Virus record (IMG/VR): IMGVR_UViG_3300012000_002192
Span: 1-64,000 of that record
Reading direction: 5' to 3' (one strand)
Length of the DNA: 64,000 nt
Source: a virus
In this document: piece by piece, positions 51,813 to 60,518 of the stretch
Position numbering within the stretch: the stretch's first letter is position 1
Layout of the letters: every line of letters starts with the position of its first letter
Position numbers and translations under genes: made by a program
The notes under the pieces: generated by a model
Told to the model about the DNA's origin: nothing
The model's input: the letters and a program-made list of their open reading frames with translations, nothing else
The model's database searches: none

Positions 51813-52487
51813 TTAGTTATTATACCTATTTGATAAAACCATCTTTATTTTCTCATGATTTATGTATTCTCCTAGAAAATGAAAAACTTTTTCAATCTCT
51901 TCAATACTAGAGTAGTTTTCATATCTAAATAGCAAACAATTTGAGTTATTCTTTGATATTTCAGTCAAATTTTCTTGAGATTTTATGATATCCAATCTGA
52001 CATTGGCATCTTGTGATATTGATTCTGGCCACCAACCCGACTTTGATAGAGTTTCGATATCTCTGACGGTGAAAATAAAAAAAATATCCGGGAATAATTC
52101 TTTGAGGAAGTTTATATAATTTTGTAAACTGGTGTAATCAGATGGAAATCGAATTTCTTTAAATCCAAAAACCCTACTTTTGTGTGACAAGTACATGTTA
52201 TCAAATAAATTTCTGTAATCTTGTAGAAGTTTTTCTTTGTTATAAAAATTCCACCAACACGGTTTATAATTATCTTCTTTTGTATACTCGCCTTCTTTAG
52301 ACAATTCGGTTCTCACAAACCCTGGTAAGTCACTCCCTGTGCCATACATTGCATAGTACATGAAGAACCAAAAACCACCATTTTCTCCACAAAAAAAACC
52401 ATCGTCTATTGCGCAGTGTAAAATCCTCTGCATCAAAGTAGTTCCACTTCGACCTTTTCCTAAAATAATAACTCTTTTTTTCGACAT
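51813..52487 (-). CDS. Sulfotransferase family protein
   Basis: The protein starts MSKKRVIILGKGRSGTTLMQRIL, which is the 5'-phosphosulfate-binding loop (GRSGTTL) of PAPS-dependent sulfotransferases directly at the N-terminus. A later region has the 3'-phosphate-type segment with IFFIFTVRDIETLSKSGWW. At 224 aa it is a small complete domain. I use the ATG at 52487, five bases after the upstream stop; an earlier ATG at 52523 would add 12 unrelated residues and a 32-bp overlap. It probably sulfates a sugar made by the neighbouring glycosyltransferases. Confidence 0.82.
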   Translation of the reverse strand: MSKKRVIILGKGRSGTTLMQRILHCAIDDGFFCGENGGFWFFMYYAMYGTGSDLPGFVRTELSKEGEYTKEDNYKPCWWNFYNKEKLLQDYRNLFDNMYLSHKSRVFGFKEIRFPSDYTSLQNYINFLKELFPDIFFIFTVRDIETLSKSGWWPESISQDANVRLDIIKSQENLTEISKNNSNCLLFRYENYSSIEEIEKVFHFLGEYINHEKIKMVLSNRYNN

Positions 52488-52491
52488 ACCA

Positions 52492-55400
52492 CTAGATATT
52501 ATTTTTAGATTTCCATTGGTCATAAGAAAGTTTTACAACATCTGACCATTTTTCTTTCTTTTCTGTCCAAGAACCTTCAAAAAGATGAACGGCGTAATTG
52601 ATTCTACCACTCGACCTGTCATCTATGACAAATACATCCGGAGTCTCAATCAAGAACTTTTTATCATCGATTGTAAATTCTTTTGTAAATCCACCATTTC
52701 TTATATTTGATGTTTTTAAAATCTCATTTGTCAATATTATTGGACCGGTTCCTATTTCTTTGACAAAAGAAAAGTGGTCATTTAATACTTCATATTTTGG
52801 ATCTATATCAGTATAGAAGTTTAGTATATTTTTAATTTGTTCAAGTCTTGGGCTACACCCTATTAATCCAATATTTATGAAATTTTCATTTTCCCAACTT
52901 GAAAAAAAGTCATATTGAAGAAATGGTGATATATCATCGTTAATAACACAATCTGTGTCTAACCAAACACCTCCCCATTCATATAAAACTTTAGCTCTTA
53001 TATAATCGACGCATATACCATACTTTTTTAATTGATATGATTTTTGTAAAAATTTTGAAGAAGACATATCAAAATTCTCTTCGTTCCAAAACATATAGGT
53101 CCATTCACTTTCTGGTAAGTATTTTTTCCAATTATTAAGAATTTCTGATGAAAATTTCTTATCTCCTATCCAAACATAGTGTATAATTTTAGGAGTCCTT
53201 TTATAAAAGACATCGGTCATAATTATGTCTTTAAGTTCTTTTTTGTTTTCTTCGCTTGACGTTGCTCGAACAAGAAGTGAACTCTGAGTTTCGTGCTTTC
53301 TGTAATTTAAATGCGTGTTAAAACATTTTTTAAAGTCAAATTTTTTTTCAAACATTTTAATCCAAAGAGCCATGTCTTCAAATGCCCAAAGTTTTTCATT
53401 GTACAGACCAGATTCAATAAATGACTGCCTTTTTATAAGAGCTGTGCATACTAATGAATTTCTTCTAAAAGTTGTTAGCTTTGTCCAATCTATTTCTTCG
53501 TTTATCGGATCAGGCCAAGTTCCGTTTTTTGAACCAAAATATTTTGAACCAACATATACAACATCAGCATTTATTTTTGATACTTCTTCTAAAAAGTTTT
53601 CTGGTAAAGTATCATCAGCATCAAGTGGTATAAAATAATCAGAAGTCACTAAACTTACTAATTTATTTCTTGCTTCTGATAGAAACATCTTTTCAGATTC
53701 TATACACTTTATGATAGTTGACTTTTTTTGTAAGATGTTTGATAAATCAATCGACTTTTCATCCATTAGTAATACTACTATCTCACTTGGAACAATTGTT
53801 TGGTTCAAACAGGAATCTACACATTCGATTAGAAATTTAGATTGATTATAACATGGAACTATTATTGAAATTGACTTTTTAGGATTATTACCATTTTCTT
53901 CTAAATTGAAGTTTTCTAAATTCCATTTGCAAATTCTAGCATAATCATCAAATTTTTTGGGATCTCTGATTTCTGAATTTGTGACATTTGATATTACTAT
54001 GTGTGGGAAAAAACTAAAGCAATATTGATTATTGTTTTCTTGTAAATTCGATAAATAATGGTCTATTGGTTTTTCTTCTAACTTAGTTGCTTCTAAAATT
54101 ATGTCATACATGCTTCTGTCAATTGCATAGGCAAAGGTTCCTAAAGTCTTTTTGCAGTTATAAAATCCATCTTTAATTTTTATACCTTTCCAATCAAATT
54201 GAGATGCGCCTAAATAAAGTAATTTCCAAAAAATTTTTTTTATTTGTTTTAATTTTTTTTCAAAATCTTTATCAAAAATTACATCATCTTCAAATATTAA
54301 AATTTTATCATAATTTTTATCTTTAGCATCTAATATTATATTTCTATGACTTCTAAGACAACATAGAGAGTATTTATTTTCTATTTCAGTGGGAATGTAA
54401 ATTTCTTCGTCTGGTAGGTTTTCTCCGTCTATGGCCGAAAACCTCTCTACCGACATATTCCAACTTTGAAATTTTTTAGACATTTCAATCCATCTATCTG
54501 TTCTTCTGTCCAAGTTAAGACAGTATATGTTATCAAAGTAAGAATTTATGCCTGACATAGAAATTTTTTGAAATAATTTACTAAATTCCTCTACTTCAAT
54601 AAACTCGGATGTCAATCTTCCACTCCAGTTTTTGTAAGGGCTTCCTAAGTGAACACACCGGCCTAAGTTGACTCTTTTCTGAAATTTATCTCTAAACTTT
54701 AGGTCGGTCCAAGAGGCATCCCCTGAATCTGTTGGATAAGGAGAATTTCTATCTATGCATTTTGAATCAATATGAAATAACTGAAAAAACCCAAGGCCTC
54801 TTTCATCTGGGTTTATCTGACTGTTTTCAAATTCCACTCCGTTTTTCTGATAACTAAGCCACGTCTGATAATCTTCTAATATCACTCTATCTTTTGTATA
54901 GAGTACATCACATTCTAATTTTGAGACATCTATCGGATTTTTTATTATAATGTCACAGTCTAAAAGTAAGATAAATTCAGGATTATCAAGAGATTTTATT
55001 GCAAATTCCATTGCAGCACCCTTATTAAATTTTGAACCTCCGCGATACATGGCGTCTGTTGTTAAAAATTTGACTCCAAGTTTGTTACAAATTTGTTGAC
55101 AAACTAAATCCTCTTTTGTTGTTATGACCGTGATGTTTTCAAAAAATTGTATGTTTTTAGCAAGAGTTAGTATAAGAAAGTCATTGTAGTCAACAGAAAG
55201 AATAACCACGTCTAATTTGTTGTCTGAAATAGTTGCTGTTCCAAATTGAGAGGTGGTTTTTTCTGGCTCAGTTATTTGGGGCTTAATTTTTTTTGACACA
55301 ATTTTTTTTCTAACCGTGTAGATATTCGCCGGTTTGGACTTATCTCTATTTTTTGAAATCAAATCTGATTTTGTAAATCTAGAAAATATCTCAAATCCAT

Positions 55401-55707
55401 CACCTACTAAAATAAAACTTTTTAATTCTAAGTCTGAAATTTTTTTTAAATCATGATGAAACTTAACAAATGGGTCACTTTTAATTATTGAATTTGCATT
55501 TGAAAAATTATATAACTCCCTGTCAGAAATTTGAGATTTAGTGATAAATGATACCTTTTGAATATTATGGATGTTTTTTATTTCGGTATCTGAGAAAACT
55601 ATAATTTTTGTGATATTTGTATTTAGAGAGTTATGTCTTAAACAATCCCAGAATTCTCCACTATAATTGCTTAAAATATCTTTTTTTATATTTGTTAATA
55701 ATATCAT
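52492..55707 (-). CDS. Four-domain glycosyltransferase fusion (GT-A, GT25, GT2, GT32 types)
   Basis: This 1071-residue protein joins four distinct GT-A-fold domains after a ~160-residue N-terminal region. Residues about 165-375 form a nucleotide-sugar transferase-like domain with DCD at 250-252. Residues 388-590 are a GT25 (LPS glycosyltransferase-like) domain with YCLNLDRRTDRW and EDD at 473-475. Residues 611-810 are a GT2 domain with IIVPCYNQ and DADD at 696-699. Residues 836-1060 are a GT32 (Och1/capsule type) domain with PKIIHYVWIG and DTD at 917-919. All acidic metal sites are intact. Such a protein could build a short oligosaccharide on virion proteins, DNA or host surface. The gene reads through without disruption. 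Confidence 0.88.
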   Translation of the reverse strand: MILLTNIKKDILSNYSGEFWDCLRHNSLNTNITKIIVFSDTEIKNIHNIQKVSFITKSQISDRELYNFSNANSIIKSDPFVKFHHDLKKISDLELKSFILVGDGFEIFSRFTKSDLISKNRDKSKPANIYTVRKKIVSKKIKPQITEPEKTTSQFGTATISDNKLDVVILSVDYNDFLILTLAKNIQFFENITVITTKEDLVCQQICNKLGVKFLTTDAMYRGGSKFNKGAAMEFAIKSLDNPEFILLLDCDIIIKNPIDVSKLECDVLYTKDRVILEDYQTWLSYQKNGVEFENSQINPDERGLGFFQLFHIDSKCIDRNSPYPTDSGDASWTDLKFRDKFQKRVNLGRCVHLGSPYKNWSGRLTSEFIEVEEFSKLFQKISMSGINSYFDNIYCLNLDRRTDRWIEMSKKFQSWNMSVERFSAIDGENLPDEEIYIPTEIENKYSLCCLRSHRNIILDAKDKNYDKILIFEDDVIFDKDFEKKLKQIKKIFWKLLYLGASQFDWKGIKIKDGFYNCKKTLGTFAYAIDRSMYDIILEATKLEEKPIDHYLSNLQENNNQYCFSFFPHIVISNVTNSEIRDPKKFDDYARICKWNLENFNLEENGNNPKKSISIIVPCYNQSKFLIECVDSCLNQTIVPSEIVVLLMDEKSIDLSNILQKKSTIIKCIESEKMFLSEARNKLVSLVTSDYFIPLDADDTLPENFLEEVSKINADVVYVGSKYFGSKNGTWPDPINEEIDWTKLTTFRRNSLVCTALIKRQSFIESGLYNEKLWAFEDMALWIKMFEKKFDFKKCFNTHLNYRKHETQSSLLVRATSSEENKKELKDIIMTDVFYKRTPKIIHYVWIGDKKFSSEILNNWKKYLPESEWTYMFWNEENFDMSSSKFLQKSYQLKKYGICVDYIRAKVLYEWGGVWLDTDCVINDDISPFLQYDFFSSWENENFINIGLIGCSPRLEQIKNILNFYTDIDPKYEVLNDHFSFVKEIGTGPIILTNEILKTSNIRNGGFTKEFTIDDKKFLIETPDVFVIDDRSSGRINYAVHLFEGSWTEKKEKWSDVVKLSYDQWKSKNNI

Positions 55708-55742
55708 AAACTATATATAACTAGATATAACACTTATATAAA

Positions 55743-56273
55743 ATGATTAACTTAAAGAAATATAATTACTTTACCGGAGACATTAATTGTGTCGCTCGTG
55801 GTGTTTCTGATATTGTCAATTTCTTTGAATTAGCCGGTCATAATTATTTGGTGCTTACTCCTCCTAGGGTCGATACAGTGAATAAGACTGTGGAACTTTG
55901 CCTCTATCACTATCTAAGTAATAAATTGGAATTTAATAACTTTGATGACTTCAGAGAAAAAATATCAGAGAAATCAAATCTTTTTAGAGTTGATTTGCTA
56001 GTTTTTGATTTTTGGTCACTTAATAGAACTGAACTTTTTCTTTATATTTCAGAAATACAGAAGTTAAATGTCGATTTTATCATTGTGGCCAAAGAATACC
56101 ACTACAAAACTGGAGATGACGTTAATGATTTTCTAATCAGAACAGAGTATAAAGACTTTAATAGAAGCGATATTTGGTTACATGATAAGATAAATGGCAT
56201 ACAATCTACTATCGACTCACTTAGATTGGCCTATATAAGAGATAAAAAAATCGAACACCTTTTTACAAAATAA
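55743..56273 (+). CDS. Hypothetical protein, 176 aa
   Basis: It has an alpha/beta pattern: YLVLTPPRV, LLVFDFWSLNRTELFLYI and FIIVAKEYHY look like strands and helices of a P-loop- or Rossmann-type fold without a P-loop. No family recognised. It is divergent from the glycosyltransferase fusion and 10 bp upstream of the peptidase on the same strand. Confidence 0.6.
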   Translation: MINLKKYNYFTGDINCVARGVSDIVNFFELAGHNYLVLTPPRVDTVNKTVELCLYHYLSNKLEFNNFDDFREKISEKSNLFRVDLLVFDFWSLNRTELFLYISEIQKLNVDFIIVAKEYHYKTGDDVNDFLIRTEYKDFNRSDIWLHDKINGIQSTIDSLRLAYIRDKKIEHLFTK

Positions 56274-56283
56274 AAATCAGAAA

Positions 56284-57039
56284 ATGAATATAAAAGAAAA
56301 ATTTTTACAATTGACTACCAAAACCTATCCCCATGGAACCGAGAGTGAACTTATTTGTCATCTACCAGAGGGTTATTTAGGAGATGGATTTGGAAATTTT
56401 TACATCAAAGTAGGTGAAAACCCCACCACTATGTTTACTTGTCACTTAGATACCGCCTCTGCATTTAACCAACCAGTTAACCATGTTTTTGTGGATAATT
56501 TTATTAAAACTGATGGGTCTTCTATCTTAGGAGCCGATGATAAAGCTGGCATGGTGGTTTTGCTAAATATGATTGAATCTGGTGTTTCTGGTCTTTATTT
56601 CTTTTTTGTTGGTGAAGAACGGGGTTGTATCGGGTCTTCTAAGTTGGCTGAAAATTGGGAAATATTTGATCCAAAAAAAACAATCACAAAATGTGTTTCT
56701 TTTGATAGAAGGGGAACCAGTTCTGTCATCACTGAGCAAATATATGGTCCTTGTTGTTCAATTGAATTTGCAACGGCGCTTAGTCGGATGTTAAATGAAA
56801 AAAATGATAATTTTAATTATAGACCTGATCCAACTGGAATTTATACCGACTCTGCACAATTTACACAATTGATTTTGGAATGCACAAACATATCTGTTGG
56901 ATATTACAACGAGCATTCAGTTTCAGAAAAACAGGATATCAAACACTTAGAACAACTTTGTGATGTAGTTTGCAAAATCGATTGGGAAAGTCTACCGGTG
57001 GTTAGAGTCCAGGTTGCTGGATCTGGCGATTATTATTAA
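56284..57039 (+). CDS. M20/M28-type zinc aminopeptidase-like protein
   Basis: This 251-residue single-domain metallopeptidase has metal ligands and catalytic residues in family order: HLDT (His54, Asp56), GADDKAG (bridging Asp85), EERG (catalytic and binding Glu, 111-112), SFDRRG (Asp about 148), TDSAQF, and NEHS with a late His (about 220). The family cleaves N-terminal amino acids or dipeptides; phage homologues exist but substrates are unknown. The small convergent gene at 57002 overlaps its 3' end. Confidence 0.82.
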   Translation: MNIKEKFLQLTTKTYPHGTESELICHLPEGYLGDGFGNFYIKVGENPTTMFTCHLDTASAFNQPVNHVFVDNFIKTDGSSILGADDKAGMVVLLNMIESGVSGLYFFFVGEERGCIGSSKLAENWEIFDPKKTITKCVSFDRRGTSSVITEQIYGPCCSIEFATALSRMLNEKNDNFNYRPDPTGIYTDSAQFTQLILECTNISVGYYNEHSVSEKQDIKHLEQLCDVVCKIDWESLPVVRVQVAGSGDYY

Positions 57040-57178
57040 ACTCTGGTAAACTGTAAATAAACAGGATTTGAGATGTTGTTAACTTATCTATATTCCATCC
57101 CCTTTCTTTACAGATTTTTTTCAAAGATTTTTCTGTTTGCAGAATTTTAAGATTTTTTTTTGTTTTATCTGTTTGCAT
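57002..57178 (-). CDS. Small hypothetical protein, 58 aa
   Basis: This frame fills a 214-bp gap. It starts at an ATG (57176-57178) and ends at TAA (57002-57004), overlapping the peptidase stop. The protein is a Lys-rich amphipathic helix followed by SQILFIYSLPEF. It is supported by a TATATA element 5 bp upstream of the ATG, the same near-leaderless spacing seen for gp25. No family recognised; it could be spurious. Confidence 0.45.
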   Translation of the reverse strand: MQTDKTKKNLKILQTEKSLKKICKERGWNIDKLTTSQILFIYSLPEFNNNRQIQQPGL

Positions 57179-57180
57179 AT

Positions 57181-57191
57181 AGTATATATCT
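57181..57191 (-). promoter_or_regulatory. Candidate promoter for the 58-aa gene
   Basis: AGATATATACT on the minus strand ends 2 bp before the ATG at 57178, supporting that small frame as a gene. Confidence 0.35.
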
Positions 57192-57253
57192 AATAGCTGG
57201 GTTCTTATAAGTTTATAAACCCAACAAACTTTACTTTTTTCTATATAACGGGT

Positions 57254-57595
57254 ATGCTAGACTATAATAAATTAAAAGCTGAAGAGACCATAACCACACA
57301 GAATTTCTCACAGAAAAAATTCAATCATTATGTATTACAGCACAAGATAATGTTACGTTGTTGTTCCTCTTATTTTATGTGGGTACTCACTATGGCTATA
57401 TTCTTAGCTTATCCCTTTATCTTATGCAACTCGGCGTCGATGTATGCATTTTTTATATTCTGTCACTTTATTTTTTGGAAATTTTGGGGAGAAAAGGCTC
57501 ATAAAAAAGATTTTAGTGACTTAGTTTTAGAAGTCGAGATGGTTTTGGAAATTTTAGAGGAGCTAAAAAAAGAAAAATTTCCAAATAGTAAGTAA
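57254..57595 (+). CDS. Small membrane protein, 113 aa
   Basis: The middle (about 37-78) is two closely spaced hydrophobic helices rich in Phe, Tyr and Cys, flanked by a polar N-terminus and a Glu/Lys-rich C-terminal helix. Such a hairpin could be a holin- or membrane-remodelling protein, but nothing specific supports that. It stands alone between the peptidase and the Nei-like gene. Confidence 0.6.
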   Translation: MLDYNKLKAEETITTQNFSQKKFNHYVLQHKIMLRCCSSYFMWVLTMAIFLAYPFILCNSASMYAFFIFCHFIFWKFWGEKAHKKDFSDLVLEVEMVLEILEELKKEKFPNSK

Positions 57596-57644
57596 TTTTT
57601 TTGAACATTGTAAACAAAATTAAACCAACCTAATAAAATCCGTA

Positions 57645-58463
57645 ATGCCTGAAATTGCCGAATTAAAAATAATGTCTGACTATATTAATCAAAATTGTAT
57701 AGGTAGAACTTTTAATAAATCATTTCATGTCTTAAGGGGAAATAATGCTGAACAATTTACGATATTTTCAGAATTTACAATTATTGCCGAATCATTTGGT
57801 AAAGAGCTAAAAATTAAGTTATGTGGCAAAGAAGGCAGTCAATCAATTTCAGTTTTTATGGGAATGTCTGGGAATTGGTTATTTACACCAACTGTAAATT
57901 GGTCTGAAAGAAAGTTTACTAGATTAAGATTCGATACTACTGATGGGCATTCGCTTCTTTTATATGGTTTGTACATGGGTCCAAAATATAAAATTGGCGG
58001 ATTTACCGGTGTTAAGCGGGGACCTGATCCAACAAAAGAATTTGAACATTTCAAAAATAACATTTTAGAAAATCTAAATAAGACCCTCTTTAATTTACCG
58101 ATTTGTGAGGCGCTACTAAATCAACAATACTTTAACGGAATTGGCAACTATCTAAGATCAACCATAATCTACTATTTAGACTGTAACCCATTCGAAGAAG
58201 CAAGAACTGTTATAAAATCAACTCCGAAAATATTAGATATGTGTAAAGACATACCAATGAAGGCCTATTCTTTAAATGGCGGTCAGTTATCTGATTGGAC
58301 TAATCCATTTGACACTGATTATCATGAGTTTCAAAAATGGGTTTATTATCAAAAGGGAATTTCCTGTAAAGATAAATCCGGAAGGACTTTCTGGTTCAAT
58401 CCAAAATGGCAGCACAGTTGTCCTTATGTCATTAAAAATAAAGTAATGGAATATGAAAAATAA
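57645..58463 (+). CDS. nei: Fpg/Nei-family DNA glycosylase with zincless-finger-like C-terminus
   Basis: This 272-residue enzyme would remove oxidised bases and cleave the DNA backbone. The N-terminus MPEIAELK carries the catalytic Pro2 and Glu3. The helix-two-turn-helix segment LLNQQYFNGIGNYLRS (about 162-177) matches the GxGNYLR/xE box. The C-terminal KDKSGRTFWFNPKWQHSC (about 245-262) has the Arg-bearing hairpin but lacks the usual four Cys ligands, so it resembles the zincless finger of NEIL1-type enzymes. It overlaps thyA by 11 bp. Confidence 0.86.
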   Translation: MPEIAELKIMSDYINQNCIGRTFNKSFHVLRGNNAEQFTIFSEFTIIAESFGKELKIKLCGKEGSQSISVFMGMSGNWLFTPTVNWSERKFTRLRFDTTDGHSLLLYGLYMGPKYKIGGFTGVKRGPDPTKEFEHFKNNILENLNKTLFNLPICEALLNQQYFNGIGNYLRSTIIYYLDCNPFEEARTVIKSTPKILDMCKDIPMKAYSLNGGQLSDWTNPFDTDYHEFQKWVYYQKGISCKDKSGRTFWFNPKWQHSCPYVIKNKVMEYEK

Positions 58464-59499
58464 TGTCGATAGTCAATATTTTAGACTAATTAAACACATA
58501 CTTGAAAATGGGGTGTTAAAGTCTGATAGAACAGGAACAGGAACATTATCTGTATTTGATTGGACTATGAGATTTGATATGTCTGATGGATTTCCGCTTT
58601 TAACATCAAAAAAAATGTTTATTAAAGGAATCATTCATGAACTAATTTGGTTTTTACGTGGAGACACCAACATTAAATATTTAGTTGACAACGGAGTCAA
58701 TATTTGGACCGGTGATGCCTACAAAAGATATAAAAATTCTTTTGATGCAAATTCTGTCTCTCTTAGTAAAGAAGAGTTTTCTGATAAGATTAAAAATGAC
58801 GATGATTTTTCAAACCAGTGGGGAGACTTGGGGCCCGTTTATGGTAGGCAATGGAGAAAAGTAAAAACTGATAAATTTACTAGTTTTTATAACAAGTGGG
58901 GATATGAAGATGAAAAACCGGTTTATATCGATCAGATTTCTGATTTGATATGGCAATTAAAAAACACGCCGGATTCCAGAAGACTGATGGTTTCTGCTTG
59001 GAACGTGGGTGAATTATCAGATATGTTGCTTCCACCGTGTCATTTTGGATTTCAATGTTATACATCTGAACTAACTCTAGAACAAAGAATTAAATGGTGG
59101 TGTGATTCACTAGGTAAACATATATCATATGGAGATGATTTAAATTTGGAGAAATTGGATGAACTGGGAGTTCCAAAAAGAAAGCTGGACTTAAAATGGT
59201 TCCAGCGTTCGGTGGATACATTTTTAGGTCTACCATTTAATATATCTTCATATGGTTTACTTTTACACCTTTTAGCAAAAGAGGTTAATATGATTGCCGG
59301 GGATTTAATTTTTAATGGCGGAGATTGCCATATCTACCTAAATCACATTGAACAGTGTAAGACTCAGATGAAACAGAAAACTTTCCAACTACCAAAATTG
59401 GAGTTAAGGGGTGCATCAATTTTTGAGTTAACTTACGAAGACATTAAAATTTCCAATTATCAATCATCTGATTCGATAAAGGCTGAATTGTCAAATTAA
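58453..59499 (+). CDS. thyA: Thymidylate synthase ThyA
   Basis: It makes dTMP from dUMP using methylene-tetrahydrofolate. Family blocks are clear: SDRTGTGTLSVFDW with the phosphate-binding Arg (about 21-34), HELIWFLRGDTN, LGPVYGRQWR, the catalytic loop LLPPCHFGFQ (Cys about 198), the dUMP-binding Asn in PFNISSYGLLLHLL, and GDCHIYLNHIEQC near the end. The Asn in FNISS is retained, as in thymidylate synthase; dCMP hydroxymethylases have Asp there, so this is not a hydroxymethylase. At 348 aa it is longer than the usual 264. One insert (about 208-255) follows the active-site loop. Confidence 0.95.
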   Translation: MKNNVDSQYFRLIKHILENGVLKSDRTGTGTLSVFDWTMRFDMSDGFPLLTSKKMFIKGIIHELIWFLRGDTNIKYLVDNGVNIWTGDAYKRYKNSFDANSVSLSKEEFSDKIKNDDDFSNQWGDLGPVYGRQWRKVKTDKFTSFYNKWGYEDEKPVYIDQISDLIWQLKNTPDSRRLMVSAWNVGELSDMLLPPCHFGFQCYTSELTLEQRIKWWCDSLGKHISYGDDLNLEKLDELGVPKRKLDLKWFQRSVDTFLGLPFNISSYGLLLHLLAKEVNMIAGDLIFNGGDCHIYLNHIEQCKTQMKQKTFQLPKLELRGASIFELTYEDIKISNYQSSDSIKAELSN

Positions 59500-59515
59500 A
59501 AATAAAAATAAAATT

Positions 59516-60004
59516 ATGAATTTAGTAAAATCAGATTACAGACAACAACTGGTAGATATTATCAGAAAAATTGACACAAACGATATTTCAGACGATGTCG
59601 AAGTTATTGCAACATCCAAAGTAGTTGATGAACAAAAGGTCTATATTTGGATTCGGTTACACCTCAATCAAGAAAACAATAATACCCTACCTGGAGACGA
59701 TGTTGAGATTAAATGGACTCCTTCTGGTGAGACATTGACCACTAAATTTGTTTGTTTTGGAAAGAGTGGTTTAGAAAGAGACCATTTGGGTCAAGTGACT
59801 AATTATAACCCTGATGATGATAGAAGAATTCTTTGCCTTATGGTAGATGAAAACGAGATTAATTTCTCTAACGACATTCCTTTTATAAGAACTCTATTTA
59901 AAACAGGAAGACATTACGACTATCAGTTGGTTAAGAGGGCAGAACTTCTTTTTGTTAATAAAAAAAATCAGCAAGTCTTAGATTATTTTGATTGTGATTT
60001 TTGA
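59516..60004 (+). CDS. Hypothetical protein, 162 aa
   Basis: A beta-rich protein with segments VEVIATSKVV, KVYIWIRLHL and ERDHLGQVTNYNPDDDRRILCLMVD. No family recognised. It follows thyA by 16 bp and is likely in the same transcript; its stop abuts the convergent 143-aa gene. Confidence 0.6.
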   Translation: MNLVKSDYRQQLVDIIRKIDTNDISDDVEVIATSKVVDEQKVYIWIRLHLNQENNNTLPGDDVEIKWTPSGETLTTKFVCFGKSGLERDHLGQVTNYNPDDDRRILCLMVDENEINFSNDIPFIRTLFKTGRHYDYQLVKRAELLFVNKKNQQVLDYFDCDF

Positions 60005-60005
60005 T

Positions 60006-60437
60006 TTACTTTAAGAATTGCTTGTCAAACTCTGTCAGTGAATCCATTCCTTTCTCTAATATTTTATCTAAAATAACATCACAGTTGCACATTTGTAATT
60101 TGAAATTAGTCATTAAATCCTGAATTTTCTGACTAACTGACTGACCAGATTGGTCAAAAAAATCCAAACAAATAGCATTATCGAAAAGAACATCCTGTGA
60201 GTGGTCAACCACTTTTAAAATTTTACAACCAATAGTGTCGACGAGGCTTTCAAAGATTTCGTATTCTAAGTCGCTTACAATCATCATAATTGACTGTTTT
60301 TCGTTGAAGACAAATTCAACAGAATCAACTTTTGAAATAGATACTAATTTCCATCTATCAAAATTTTTAATTTTATTGTTGATTTTGATATCAACCACTT
60401 CTGGTGAATTGTTTAAGAGGACTTCTAAAAATTTCAT
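60006..60437 (-). CDS. Hypothetical protein with rhomboid-tail-like C-terminal motif, 143 aa
   Basis: The body is a beta-rich domain of unknown family. The C-terminus VILDKILEKGMDSLTEFDKQFLK-type motif (last ~23 residues) matches that of the 69-aa protein at 50813 and the short helical tail of many Bacteroidota proteins. It is divergent from the DNA polymerase gene. Confidence 0.6.
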   Translation of the reverse strand: MKFLEVLLNNSPEVVDIKINNKIKNFDRWKLVSISKVDSVEFVFNEKQSIMMIVSDLEYEIFESLVDTIGCKILKVVDHSQDVLFDNAICLDFFDQSGQSVSQKIQDLMTNFKLQMCNCDVILDKILEKGMDSLTEFDKQFLK

Positions 60438-60518
60438 ATCACAAATATAATCATTTTTTTTATTAAAACAATAACAATCGTCTAATTTATTTATATAAAA
60501 AATAAAAAATTAATAAAC

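Noticed and set aside
58453-59499. Thymidylate synthase homologue considered as dCMP or dUMP hydroxymethylase (base modification)
   Set aside because: The Asn in PFNISSY is retained where hydroxymethylases carry Asp, so ordinary dTMP synthesis is the better call.
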